The translations under genes were made by a program, and so were the position numbers. Shown here piece by piece: positions 44,023-52,685 of a stretch of DNA of 64,000 nt. Position 1 is the stretch's first letter. Each line of letters starts with the position of its first letter. The DNA comes from Dongia_B sp035539075 (GTDB lineage: Bacteria > Pseudomonadota > Alphaproteobacteria > Dongiales > Dongiaceae): contig DATLJB010000031.1 of NCBI GenBank assembly GCA_035539075.1, forward strand, positions 1 through 64,000, given 5' to 3'. Under the pieces are notes generated by a model. It was not told the origin of the DNA and did not search any database. It saw nothing but the letters and a program-made list of their open reading frames with translations.

Positions 44023-44052
44023 TTGACCATTTGGTCAAGGCTCACCTAAAAT
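44023..44052 (+). promoter_or_regulatory. Perfect RutR-type operator overlapping a sigma70 promoter
   Basis: TTGACCATTTGGTCAA (44023-44038) matches the E. coli RutR consensus at all 14 fixed positions. Its TTGACC half forms a -35 box with TAAAAT at 44047-44052, spacer 18 bp. Bound repressor would block the promoter of the amidohydrolase-ABC operon. Confidence 0.75.
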
Positions 44053-44151
44053 CGTGAAAATCGATCAGCCGCCACGAGTCCGTCAGGCCTCGGATGGATG
44101 GCCGGGATAAAAGGACCGGTTACAGGTCCTGACATGGGAGGAATGGAGAAG

Positions 44152-45393
44152 ATGGCAGCCACCAATCTGCGCATCAATGCTGACCGTTTGTGGGACAGCT
44201 TGATGGAAATGGCGAAGATCGGCGCGACTGAAAAGGGCGGCGTCTGCCGCCTCGCTTTGACGGATCTCGACAAGCAGGCCCGCGACCTTTTCGTCAAATG
44301 GTGCAAGGAGGCCGGCTGCAGCATCAAGATCGACAAGATGGGCAATGTCTTTGCCCGGCGCCCCGGCAAGGAGGACAGCCTCGATCCGGTGATGACCGGC
44401 AGCCATATCGATTCCCAGCCGACCGGCGGCAAGTTCGACGGCGTCTATGGCGTGCTGGCCGGTCTCGAGGTCATCCGCACCCTGAATGATTTCAATTACG
44501 AGACCGCCCGCCCGGTGGAAGTGGCGATCTGGACCAATGAGGAAGGCTCGCGTTTCGCCCCCGCCATGGTCGCCTCGGGCGTCTTCGCCGGCGTCTTCGA
44601 CCTCGATTACGGCCTCAGCCGCGCCGATGTCGACGGCAAGACCATGGGTGAGGAGTTGAAGCGCATCGGCTATGCCGGCGACGAGCCGGTCGGCGGCCGC
44701 AAGATCCACGCCTTCTTCGAGACCCATATCGAGCAGGGTCCCATCCTCGAACACGAGAAGAAGACCATCGGTGTGGTGCAGGGCGCCCAGGGCCAGCGCT
44801 GGTTCGAGGTCGTCATGACCGGGCAGGAGGCGCATGCCGGCCCGACGCCGATGAAGGTCCGCAAGGACGCCATGGTAGGTGCCGCCCATGTCATCAGCGC
44901 CGTCAACCGCATCGGCCATGACAACCAGCCCTTTGCCTGCGCCACCGTCGGCATGGTCCAGTGCAGCCCGAATTCGCGCAACACCATTCCTGGCAAGGTC
45001 TTCTTCACCATCGACCTGCGCCATCCCGAGGACAAGATCCTCAGCAAGATGGCGGCCGAGGCCAAGGCGGCAGCCGAGGAAGCGGCGAAGAAGAATGGGC
45101 TGGAACTCGATTTCAAGGAGATCTGGTATTCGCCACCGGTGAAATTCAACACCGATTGCGTGGCGGCGGTGAAGCAGGGCGCCGAGACGCTCGGCTTCGA
45201 TGCGATGCCGATCATCTCCGGCGCCGGCCATGACGCCTGCTATATGAGCCGGGTGGCGCCGACCGCCATGGTCTTCATCCCCTGCGAGGACGGCATCAGC
45301 CATAACGAGATCGAGAACGCCACCAAGAGTGATTGCGCAGCCGGCGTCGATGTGCTGCTGCGCGCCATGATCGAGCGCGCCAATGCCGTCTGA
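44152..45393 (+). CDS. Zn-dependent N-carbamoyl-amino acid hydrolase, probable beta-ureidopropionase
   Basis: M20/M28-type metal amidohydrolase of 413 aa (allantoate amidohydrolase / N-carbamoyl-L-amino acid hydrolase group). Metal ligands are seen in GSHIDSQPTGGKFDGVYGV, TNEEGSRFAPAM, FFETHIEQGPILE and GISHNEIE, with the lid region GQEAHAGPTPMKVRKDAM and SRNTIPGKVFFTIDLRHP. Given preTA and hydA beside it and a shared RutR operator, the likely job is step three of reductive pyrimidine breakdown: N-carbamoyl-beta-alanine to beta-alanine, CO2 and ammonia. The ATG at 44152 is 9 bases after GGGAGGA. Confidence 0.9.
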   Translation: MAATNLRINADRLWDSLMEMAKIGATEKGGVCRLALTDLDKQARDLFVKWCKEAGCSIKIDKMGNVFARRPGKEDSLDPVMTGSHIDSQPTGGKFDGVYGVLAGLEVIRTLNDFNYETARPVEVAIWTNEEGSRFAPAMVASGVFAGVFDLDYGLSRADVDGKTMGEELKRIGYAGDEPVGGRKIHAFFETHIEQGPILEHEKKTIGVVQGAQGQRWFEVVMTGQEAHAGPTPMKVRKDAMVGAAHVISAVNRIGHDNQPFACATVGMVQCSPNSRNTIPGKVFFTIDLRHPEDKILSKMAAEAKAAAEEAAKKNGLELDFKEIWYSPPVKFNTDCVAAVKQGAETLGFDAMPIISGAGHDACYMSRVAPTAMVFIPCEDGISHNEIENATKSDCAAGVDVLLRAMIERANAV

Positions 45394-45547
45394 CGGCAGC
45401 GGTCGCGGGGACGAAACGGGCGGGTTGGCCGTGCAGGAGCGGCCAGCTGCATCATCGCTTGGCAAGCGCATAGAAACCGGACTAACTATAGGGGATCAGG
45501 GGCACCCGGCCGCAACGCAGACGGCCGGCATGACCAGGGAGCAATTG

Positions 45548-46339
45548 GTGGCCGGGGCGAATACCATTATCGACATCCGCAATCTCGGGCTCACCTTCCA
45601 GACGGCGGATACGCCGGTCTATGCCCTGTCCGACATCAACCTGCAGATCGAAGAGGGTGAATTCGTCTCCTTCATCGGCCCGTCGGGCTGCGGCAAGACC
45701 ACATTGATGCGGATCATTGCCGATCTCGAACAGCCGACCGCCGGCTCGATCACCGTCAACGGCCTGACGCCGCATGAAGCGCGATTAAAGCGCAGCTACG
45801 GCTATGTCTTCCAGGCGGCGGCCCTGTATCCTTGGCGCTCGATACTGCGCAATGTCACCCTGCCACATGAGATCATGGGCGGCTCTCGCGCCGAGGCGGA
45901 AAGAAAGGCGCGCGAATATCTCGACCTGGTCGGCCTCAACGGCTTCGAGAAGAAATATCCCTGGCAGCTTTCCGGCGGCATGCAGCAGCGTGTCTCGATC
46001 GCCCGGGCGCTCAGCTTCGAGCCGCAATTGCTGCTGATGGACGAACCTTTCGGCGCGCTCGATGAGATCACCCGCGACAAGATGAACGAGGAACTGCTGC
46101 GCATCTGGGCGAAGACGCGCAAGACCGTCATCTTCGTCACCCATTCGATCGACGAGGCGGTGCTCCTGTCGACCAAGATCGTGGTGATGAGCGCCAGGCC
46201 CGGGCGCATCATCGATATCATCGACAGCACCCTGCCGGCGGAGCGAAACCTCGAGACGCGGGAAACCCCGGCGGCACTGGAACTGGCGCAGCGCGTCCGG
46301 CTCGGCCTCAAGGCGGGGCACTCCTATGATGCCCAATAG
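45548..46339 (+). CDS. ABC transporter ATP-binding protein (SsuB/TauB/ThiZ type)
   Basis: ATPase of the nitrate/sulfonate/thiamine-precursor importer family. Walker A is GPSGCGKTTL, the Q-loop YGYVFQAAALYPW, the signature LSGGMQQRVSIARAL, Walker B LLLMDEPFGALDE and the H-loop FVTHSIDEAVLLS. I place the start at GTG 45548 (263 aa) on the strength of AGGGAG upstream; an ATG at 45530 and an ATG at 45383, overlapping the hydrolase stop, are alternatives, but the sequence they add is not family-like and has lower third-position GC. Overlaps the next permease gene by 14 bp. Confidence 0.88.
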   Translation: MAGANTIIDIRNLGLTFQTADTPVYALSDINLQIEEGEFVSFIGPSGCGKTTLMRIIADLEQPTAGSITVNGLTPHEARLKRSYGYVFQAAALYPWRSILRNVTLPHEIMGGSRAEAERKAREYLDLVGLNGFEKKYPWQLSGGMQQRVSIARALSFEPQLLLMDEPFGALDEITRDKMNEELLRIWAKTRKTVIFVTHSIDEAVLLSTKIVVMSARPGRIIDIIDSTLPAERNLETRETPAALELAQRVRLGLKAGHSYDAQ

Positions 46340-47252
46340 CCCTTCGACATCGCCCCTGATGCGTCTGCTCTCGCCACGCGGGCGGCTTCTGCCGGTGCTG
46401 ACAGTCGTCCTGCTGATCATTATCGCCTGGTACGGCCTGGCAATCTTGCTGAACCGTGCCCAGGTCAGCGAGCGCCTCGACAGCGCAGGGGCGCCCTGGA
46501 CGATCGGCGATCTCGTGGCCGGCGCCTGGTCGATGGATCGGCCCGTCCTGCCGGCGCCGCACCAGGTTATCGTAGAGCTCTGGAAGACGACGGTCGAGGT
46601 AGTGCCCAGCAGCAAGCGCTCGCTCCTCTACCATGCCTATGTGACTGCTTCAGCAACGGTGGTCGGTTTCCTGCTCGGCTCGCTCCTCGGCATCGTGCTG
46701 TCGGCGGGCATCGTTCATGTGAGGACGCTCGACCGCAGCCTGATGCCCTGGATCATCGCCTCGCAGACGGTGCCGATCCTCGCCATCGCGCCGATGATCG
46801 TCGTCGTGCTCGGCAATATCGGTATCACCGGCTTGCTGCCGAAGGCCATCATCTCGATGTATCTCTGCTTCTTCCCCGTGGCGATCGGCATGGTCAAGGG
46901 ACTGCGCTCGCCGGATTCCCAGCAGCTCGACCTCATGCGCACCTATAGCGCCAATCGCTGGCAGATCTTCTGGAAATTGCGGGTGCCGGCCTCGGTGCCC
47001 TTCCTGTTTTCCAGCCTGAAGGTCGCCATAGCCATCAGCCTGGTCGGCGCCATTGTCGGCGAATTGCCGACCGGCGCTTCCGCCGGCATCGGCGCGCGCC
47101 TGCTCAGCGGCTCCTATTACGGCCAGACGGTGCAGATCTGGTCCGCCCTCTTCATGGCAGCTTTCCTTGGCATGACCATGGTTTACCTGATCGCCGGCAT
47201 CGAGCGCCTGACGCTCGGCCGCATGGGCGTCCAGCCGGCGGGAAGCCAATGA
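46326..47252 (+). CDS. ABC transporter permease, first (pyrimidine-linked importer)
   Basis: Inner-membrane permease of 308 aa with six or seven helices. Its cytoplasmic coupling loop is YSANRWQIFWKLRVPASVPF, preceded by KAIISMYLCFFPVAIGMVKG, the typical SsuC/ThiX pattern; SLLGIVLSAGIVHVRTLDRS and GASAGIGARLLSGSYY are also present. Overlaps the gene before it by 14 bp and the next permease gene by 4 bp (ATGA), so the four genes form one translation-coupled unit. Two different permeases imply a heterodimeric channel. Confidence 0.88.
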   Translation: MMPNSPSTSPLMRLLSPRGRLLPVLTVVLLIIIAWYGLAILLNRAQVSERLDSAGAPWTIGDLVAGAWSMDRPVLPAPHQVIVELWKTTVEVVPSSKRSLLYHAYVTASATVVGFLLGSLLGIVLSAGIVHVRTLDRSLMPWIIASQTVPILAIAPMIVVVLGNIGITGLLPKAIISMYLCFFPVAIGMVKGLRSPDSQQLDLMRTYSANRWQIFWKLRVPASVPFLFSSLKVAIAISLVGAIVGELPTGASAGIGARLLSGSYYGQTVQIWSALFMAAFLGMTMVYLIAGIERLTLGRMGVQPAGSQ

Positions 47253-48403
47253 TGGAGAAGAGGTCCATCCTCGGCTTTCCACCGCAGCATTTCCTGCTGC
47301 CGGCCATCACCGCGCTCTGCCTCATTCTCGGTTTGTTTTTGCCAGTTGGCTTTTACGAAGACGACTACGCCTTCTGGTCGCAGTTTCCCCTGTCGATGGC
47401 TTTCGCCTTGATCGGCCTGCCGCTCATCATCGGCTCCGCCCTGGTGCCACGAACGGGAGCGCTTGCCGTTCTTTGGGGTATCGTCGGTCCGGCGCTGCTG
47501 GCGCTGGCCGCAATCGGCCCGATCATCGTCTCGACAGCGGAACTCGATATCCATATGTCCGGCACCGGCTTTTGGCTGGTGATCCTTGCCCTGCTGCTGA
47601 TGGCCTGGCGGATGATGCAGCACATCACCGGTCTGCCGAAGGCACGGCTCTGGTCTATCCTCGTGCCGGTCATCTTCGGCGCCTGCCTGATCTATGTCTG
47701 GCAAGCCATCATTGTCGCCTTCGAGGTGCCCCGTGTCCTGCTGCCGGCGCCGACCCAGATCGTCAGTGCGCTGATCGCCAACTTCCCGACTTTGATGGAT
47801 GATTTCCGCCAGACTTTCCTGAAGGCGGTGATCGCCGGCTTCGTGCTCGGCAATCTGCTCGGCTTCATCACCGCCTTGCTGGTCGACCGGGTGCCGTTCC
47901 TGCAGCGCGGCCTGCTGCCGCTCGGCAATCTCGTCAGCGCCGTACCGATCGTCGGCATCGCGCCCATCATGGTCATGTGGTTCGGCTTCGGCTGGGAGTC
48001 GAAGACCGCCGTCATCGTCTTCATGATCTTCTTCCCGATGCTGATCAATGCGCTGGCGGGGCTCAGCGCCGCCGACGAAATGCTGCGTGATCTGCTGCGT
48101 TCCTACGGCGCCACCTATTGGCAGACCTTGCTCAGCCTGCGCCTGCCGGTTGCCATGCCTTTTATCTTCAATGCCTTGAAAATCAATTCGACCCTGGCGC
48201 TGATCGGCGCCATCGTCGCGGAATTCTTCGGGTCGCCGATTGCCGGGATGGGCTTCCGGATCAGCGTCGAGGTGGCCCGGATGAATGTGGATGTGGTCTG
48301 GGCGACAATCGCCGTCGCCGCCGTGGCCGGGTCTGCCTCCTATGGGTTGCTGGCACTCCTGGAGCGCGTCGTGACCTTCTGGCATCCATCCTATCGCAGT
48401 TGA
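47249..48403 (+). CDS. ABC transporter permease, second (pyrimidine-linked importer)
   Basis: A 384-aa permease related to the first, with ~130 extra N-terminal residues that form three or more additional membrane helices. The transport core begins near residue 140: LIYVWQAIIVAFEVPRVLLP, KAVIAGFVLGNLLGFI, GNLVSAVPIVGIAPIMVMWF and the coupling loop YGATYWQTLLSLRLPVAMPF. The C-terminal region FFGSPIAGMGFRISVEVARM is family-typical. It makes a heterodimer with the previous permease. The binding-protein gene follows at 28 bp. Confidence 0.88.
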   Translation: MMEKRSILGFPPQHFLLPAITALCLILGLFLPVGFYEDDYAFWSQFPLSMAFALIGLPLIIGSALVPRTGALAVLWGIVGPALLALAAIGPIIVSTAELDIHMSGTGFWLVILALLLMAWRMMQHITGLPKARLWSILVPVIFGACLIYVWQAIIVAFEVPRVLLPAPTQIVSALIANFPTLMDDFRQTFLKAVIAGFVLGNLLGFITALLVDRVPFLQRGLLPLGNLVSAVPIVGIAPIMVMWFGFGWESKTAVIVFMIFFPMLINALAGLSAADEMLRDLLRSYGATYWQTLLSLRLPVAMPFIFNALKINSTLALIGAIVAEFFGSPIAGMGFRISVEVARMNVDVVWATIAVAAVAGSASYGLLALLERVVTFWHPSYRS

Positions 48404-48431
48404 TAAAAAGAGAAACGGGAGACAGACGATC

Positions 48432-49463
48432 ATGAAGAGAGCGACGAGACTTCTAGGGGCGGCCGCGTTCGGCCTCGCCATGACCTTTGGGGCCGTGACT
48501 TTCGGAGCCGTGTCGGCGGAAGCCAAGGATGCCCTGACGCTGCAGCTGAAATGGGTCACACAGGCGCAGTTCGCCGGCTATTACGTGGCCAAGGACAAGG
48601 GCTTCTATGACCAGGAAGGCCTCGACGTCACCGTCAAGGCCGGCGGCCCGGATATCAATCCCAGCCAGGTCATCGCCGGCGGCGGCGCCGATGTGGTGGT
48701 CGATTGGATGCCCTCGGCTTTGGCGACGCGCGAGAAGGGCGTGCCGCTGGTCAATATCGCCCAGGTGTTCCAGAAGTCCGGCATGATGCTGACCTGTCGC
48801 AAGGATAGCGGCATCAAGACGCCGAAGGATTTTGCCAACCATACGCTGGGTGTCTGGTTCGGCGGCAATGAATATCCGTTCCTGAACTGGATGGCAAAGC
48901 TCGGCCTCAAGACCGACGGCTCGGCCGGCGGCGTCAAGGTCCTGAAGCAGGGCTTCAACGTCGACCCGATCCTGCAAAAGCAGGCGGATTGCATTTCCAC
49001 CATGACCTATAATGAATACTGGCAGATCATCGAATCCGGCCAGTTGAAGGCCGACCAGCTGATCACCTTTAAGTACGAAGACGAGAAGGTGTCTACCCTG
49101 GAGGACGGCCTCTACACGCTGGAAGACACACTGAAAGATCCCGCCAAGGTCGACAAGCTGGCGCGCTTCCTGAAGGCCTCGATGAAGGGCTGGGAATATG
49201 CCCGCGATCATCAGGACGAAGCGGTGAAGATCGTGCTCGCCAATGACGAGACCGGTGCCCAGACCGAAGCCCATCAGAAGACCATGATGCAGGAAATTGC
49301 CAAGCTGCTCGGCAATAACCCGAAGGGTACCGGCTGGCTCGACGATGCAGCCTATGAGCACACGGTCGATACGCTGATGGGCGGCGGCTCGGATCCCGTC
49401 ATCACCAAGAAGCCGGAAGGCGCCATGACCCATGACGTGATCGAAAAAGCGCTGAAGATGTAA
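48432..49463 (+). CDS. NMT1/THI5-like ABC substrate-binding protein
   Basis: Periplasmic binding protein of 343 aa. The signal peptide RLLGAAAFGLAMTFGAVTFG ends near AEAKD. The mature part begins LTLQLKWVTQAQFAGYYVAK, a THI5-like signature, followed by GFYDQEGLDVTVKAGGPDIN, VIAGGGADVVVDWMPSALAT and LGVWFGGNEYPFLNWMA. THI5/ThiY-type proteins bind thiamine pyrimidine precursors or similar rings. Being last in the RutR-controlled operon, it probably binds a pyrimidine base, dihydropyrimidine or carbamoyl beta-amino acid; the exact ligand is not known. Confidence 0.87.
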   Translation: MKRATRLLGAAAFGLAMTFGAVTFGAVSAEAKDALTLQLKWVTQAQFAGYYVAKDKGFYDQEGLDVTVKAGGPDINPSQVIAGGGADVVVDWMPSALATREKGVPLVNIAQVFQKSGMMLTCRKDSGIKTPKDFANHTLGVWFGGNEYPFLNWMAKLGLKTDGSAGGVKVLKQGFNVDPILQKQADCISTMTYNEYWQIIESGQLKADQLITFKYEDEKVSTLEDGLYTLEDTLKDPAKVDKLARFLKASMKGWEYARDHQDEAVKIVLANDETGAQTEAHQKTMMQEIAKLLGNNPKGTGWLDDAAYEHTVDTLMGGGSDPVITKKPEGAMTHDVIEKALKM

Positions 49464-49484
49464 GCCTTCCGCCGCAGAGTGCTG

Positions 49485-49516
49485 AAGCCCCCGTACCGCC
49501 GGTACGGGGGCTTTTT
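49485..49516. terminator. Intrinsic terminator between two ABC operons
   Basis: A 13-bp perfect stem (49485-49497 with 49501-49513), 3-nt loop and TTTTT (49512-49516). The AA at its left end gives a short T-tract on the opposite strand too, so it can serve both convergent operons. Confidence 0.92.
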
Positions 49517-49521
49517 CTCGT

Positions 49522-50514
49522 TCAGCGGATACCCTGGTCGATCAGCGGCAGCAGCGTCTCCACATTGTCCGGATTGAGCGTGCCGGCGGCGGTATTGGTG
49601 GTAAATCCGCCCATCTTGTATTTGGCGCTGAGCACGCATTGCAGTACCGGCAGGAAGCCCTGCAGATAAAGCTGCTGATCCAGGGTCGCGGTCACATACT
49701 TGCCCTTCACTGCATCGACGGTCTTCGGATCGAGATCGATGCCGCCGACGATGATGTCGCCCGGCTTTTTGCCGGCCTGTTCCAGCACCGCCTGCAACTG
49801 CGCCGTCACGCCACCGTGCTGGGTCGCCAGGCCCTTGGTGTCGGGATGCTGCTGCAGATAGGCGACAAGGATGGGGATGGCGAGGGGCGGGCTGCCGTTG
49901 ACCTCTTGCGACATCTCGACCCGGTCGACGATGACGCCGGCTTTTTCCAGCGTATCCGCCAGCCCCTTATCCGAGAGGCCGCGGTCGCCGGAGCTGAAAT
50001 TACCGTATTCCAGCGCGTGATCGCCTTTCTTTAATCCGGCCGCCAGCATGGCGCGAGCTGTGATGGCGCCACCTTCATAGAGATCGACACCGGCATAGCC
50101 GAAGCCTTTGCCTTGATATTTCGGCAGCAATTCGTTGAGCGGCGAATTGTTGGATGTGACGATGATGCCCTGGGCGACGGCATCGGCAACGAGGTCGGCA
50201 AAGGCGTCATTGCCGGGATGGCCCATGATGACGATGCAACTCGGCTTGGCGGCAACCGCCTCGCGGAATTGCGACAGCATGGTTTCCGGCTGCCAGCTGG
50301 AATATTGCTCATGCAGTTCAACACCGAAGGCAGCCGCAGCGGCCTTGGCGCCGTTGGTCCGCGGCAGAACCGGCGGCTCGCCCGGCTGTCCGCCCATCTG
50401 CATATAGACGGTGACGCCCTGACCGATCTTGTCATCCGCGCCAGCCGGCGACAGCTGTGCGGTGACGGCGCAGGCGGCAACGGTCAGGCCGAGTAACAGA
50501 CCCCTGGATCGCAT
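49522..50514 (-). CDS. Sugar ABC transporter substrate-binding protein (RbsB/FrcB type)
   Basis: A 330-aa periplasmic protein of the ribose/galactose-binding family. The signal peptide is RGLLLGLTVAACAVTAQLSP, cleaved near AGADD. The fold shows VYMQMGGQPGEPPVLPRTNG, a sugar-binding SCIVIMGHPGNDAFADLV, IVTSNNSPLNELL, AGVDLYEGGAITARAMLAAG, LATQHGGVTAQLQAVLEQAG and GGIDLDPKTVDAVKGKYVTA. It lies 3' of its permease and ATPase genes, an FrcABC-type set. The sugar bound is not decided by sequence. Confidence 0.85.
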   Translation of the reverse strand: MRSRGLLLGLTVAACAVTAQLSPAGADDKIGQGVTVYMQMGGQPGEPPVLPRTNGAKAAAAAFGVELHEQYSSWQPETMLSQFREAVAAKPSCIVIMGHPGNDAFADLVADAVAQGIIVTSNNSPLNELLPKYQGKGFGYAGVDLYEGGAITARAMLAAGLKKGDHALEYGNFSSGDRGLSDKGLADTLEKAGVIVDRVEMSQEVNGSPPLAIPILVAYLQQHPDTKGLATQHGGVTAQLQAVLEQAGKKPGDIIVGGIDLDPKTVDAVKGKYVTATLDQQLYLQGFLPVLQCVLSAKYKMGGFTTNTAAGTLNPDNVETLLPLIDQGIR

Positions 50515-50613
50515 TCTTATCCTCCCATTTGTCGCACGAGTGTGAGTTTCTTGAGGGGGTGAGGTTCTTGTCGCGATTATGGCCGGTCACCCATCCGGGC
50601 CAAACCGGTCGGA

Positions 50614-51768
50614 TCAGTGTCGCCGCGCGAGGAGGCCGAGGCCCTTGAGCCGTTCCGGCTTCTCCACCAGCATGTGCAGGATGACGGCTCCCAAGAAGAC
50701 CAAGCCGATCACCATATCGGCGACGGCACCGCTGAGATTGGCCGCTACCATGCCGACCTGCAGGACCGCGACGATCAGCAGGCCGATGTAACTGCCGATA
50801 ATCGTTCCCGAGCCGCCGAAGATCGAGGTGCCGCCGATGAAAACCGCGGCGATCACGATCAACAGCGAGGATTGCCCTTGGGTGGTGGTGAAGTTCTCCG
50901 TTTCAGTCGTGAGGAACACGCCGGCAATACCGGCGAGCGCCCCCATCAGCGTGAAGAGCTTGATGCGGCTTGCGCGCACGTCGATGCCAAGCACCTTCGC
51001 CACATTGGCATTGTCGCCGATGAAGAGCAGGGACTCCCCGAAGCGATGCCGGTTGAGGATGAACCAGAGGATGACGGCGATGGCGAGACCATAAAGCATC
51101 TGCATGGGGATGCCGTCGGGCTTGCGCAGGACGACGCCGGAGGTATTGAAGAAGCCGGTTAAGGTGCGACCGGTTGTGATCTCCCACAGGGTCGTCTCAT
51201 TGAAGCCGCGCAGGGCAAATTGCTTGCCGGCCGCCAGAAATACGGCCAGCCCGCGCCAGACGAAAGAGAGGGCGAGGGTGGCGATGATCGAGGGCATGCC
51301 AAGCCAGGATACCAGCAGGCCGGCGATCCAGCCGGCGAGAGCTCCGGCGCCAATCGCCGCAACGAGGCCAGCCCAGCACATCCACGACTGGATCGCGGCA
51401 ATTTCCTCCGGTGCCATGTTGTCGTGAAAAAGCCCGAGCCAGGACATCGGAGCCTGTATCCAGACGACGATGTCGAAGCGATAGAAGGCAGCGAAAATCA
51501 GGCCGGTGAGGGTGAGGATGGCGGGGAAGGCGAGATCGATCTCGCCGGCGGCAATGACCAGGGTCAGTCCCAGCGCACAGATGATCGCCGGCTGGTAGTT
51601 GACGATAATCGAGAGATAGGTGCGATAGCCGAGAAAGGCGTTGGGCGCGATCGCCATCAGCGCCACCAGGATCGCGAGGAATACCAGGAAGATCGGCAAG
51701 CCTTCGATGGTCAGCGGATGCCGGGCGGCCTTGCGCGTTGAGGCTGTGGAGAGTGAAGCCATGGTCAC
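50614..51768 (-). CDS. Sugar ABC transporter permease (RbsC/FrcC type)
   Basis: A 384-aa permease with ten or so membrane helices. Family marks are AIICALGLTLVIAAGEIDLA, FPAILTLTGLIFAAFYRFDI, GMPSIIATLALSFVWRGLAV, SLLFIGDNANVAKVLGIDV and VIAAVFIGGTSIFGGSGTII. The GTG start (51768) overlaps the ATPase stop by 4 bp, with GGAG eight bases before; an ATG two codons later is the alternative. An insert between helices near residues 105-130 (LGLFHDNMAPEEIAAIQSWM) is longer than in RbsC and resembles FrcC. Confidence 0.88.
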   Translation of the reverse strand: MTMASLSTASTRKAARHPLTIEGLPIFLVFLAILVALMAIAPNAFLGYRTYLSIIVNYQPAIICALGLTLVIAAGEIDLAFPAILTLTGLIFAAFYRFDIVVWIQAPMSWLGLFHDNMAPEEIAAIQSWMCWAGLVAAIGAGALAGWIAGLLVSWLGMPSIIATLALSFVWRGLAVFLAAGKQFALRGFNETTLWEITTGRTLTGFFNTSGVVLRKPDGIPMQMLYGLAIAVILWFILNRHRFGESLLFIGDNANVAKVLGIDVRASRIKLFTLMGALAGIAGVFLTTETENFTTTQGQSSLLIVIAAVFIGGTSIFGGSGTIIGSYIGLLIVAVLQVGMVAANLSGAVADMVIGLVFLGAVILHMLVEKPERLKGLGLLARRH

Positions 51769-52544
51769 GCGGCTTTCTCCTTCTGACGTTGAAGATCGAG
51801 CAGGTGTGTCTGCAACTGCTGCAGGGTCATGCCGCCTTGGGGGATATTGCTGACCACGCGCCCCCGGTCGAGAACGATCAACCGGTCCGATAATTCGTGC
51901 ACATGGGCGAGATTGTGCTCGATATAGAGGCAGGCCCGGCCCGATTGCTTGATCGAGCGAATGAAGTCAAGGACCTTGTGCACTTCCTTGAGGGCAAGTG
52001 CCACGGTCGGTTCATCGAGCACGATCAGGTCCGCATCGAAATACATCGCGCGACCGATGGCGATGCCTTGACGTTCTCCGCCCGACAGTTTGGAGACGGG
52101 ACTGTCCGCATTGATGCCGACGCCGCGAAAGCCGATCTGACGCAAGAGCACGTCATTGGTGATCTGCTTTTCCTTCTTGATATCGATGAAGCCCCAGCGA
52201 TTGGTGATCTGCCGCCCGGCAAAAAAGTTGCGCCAGATTGGTTGCTTGTCGCCGAGGCTCTTTTCCTGATGAACGGTCTCGATCTTCCAGCCATGGGCCT
52301 TCTTTACCGAATAGCCTGCGAAATCGATCTCCTGGTCGCGAATGAAAAGACGGCCGCTTGTCGGCTTCTGCACACCGGTCATGATTTTGATCAGGGTGGA
52401 CTTGCCGGCGCCATTGTCGCCGATCAGGCCGACGATCTCATTGCGACCGATCTCCAGGGTGACGTCATGCAGCGCCGTCACCTTGCCGTAGGCCATCCGG
52501 ATGTTTTCCATACGGACGACGTGATCGAAGGATTTTTCGTCCAT
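51765..52544 (-). CDS. Sugar ABC transporter ATP-binding protein (FrcA type, single domain)
   Basis: A 259-aa ATPase with one nucleotide-binding domain, in contrast to the fused double domain of RbsA/MglA, as in rhizobial FrcA. Walker A is GDNGAGKSTLIKIM, the Q-loop ETVHQEKSLGDKQP, the signature LSGGERQGIAIGRAMYF, Walker B LIVLDEPTVALAL and the H-loop LYIEHNLAHVH. Being a single domain it should act as a homodimer. First gene of the leftward operon ATPase-permease-binding protein; 141 bp separate it from the bestrophin gene and must hold the promoter. Confidence 0.88.
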   Translation of the reverse strand: MDEKSFDHVVRMENIRMAYGKVTALHDVTLEIGRNEIVGLIGDNGAGKSTLIKIMTGVQKPTSGRLFIRDQEIDFAGYSVKKAHGWKIETVHQEKSLGDKQPIWRNFFAGRQITNRWGFIDIKKEKQITNDVLLRQIGFRGVGINADSPVSKLSGGERQGIAIGRAMYFDADLIVLDEPTVALALKEVHKVLDFIRSIKQSGRACLYIEHNLAHVHELSDRLIVLDRGRVVSNIPQGGMTLQQLQTHLLDLQRQKEKAA

Positions 52545-52685
52545 CCTGCTCCCCGCTGGCCGGCATTCTGCGTCGCCGGCTCTTAATTATCATACAAATG
52601 ATCTTGGGGACGTATAGGACGAGAGTCAAGTAACGATGTGTTTGTCAGGCCAAGCCATAAATTCACAGCAAATTCAGCAAGATGC

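Noticed and set aside
44083..45471. 462-codon - strand frame opposite the ureidopropionase gene
   Set aside because: Shadow of a gene with clear metal-ligand motifs; also spans non-coding sequence on both sides.
48404..48431. TPP riboswitch before the THI5-like binding-protein gene
   Set aside because: Only 28 bp lie between the genes and there is no CUGAGA core; the upstream operon start has a RutR site instead.
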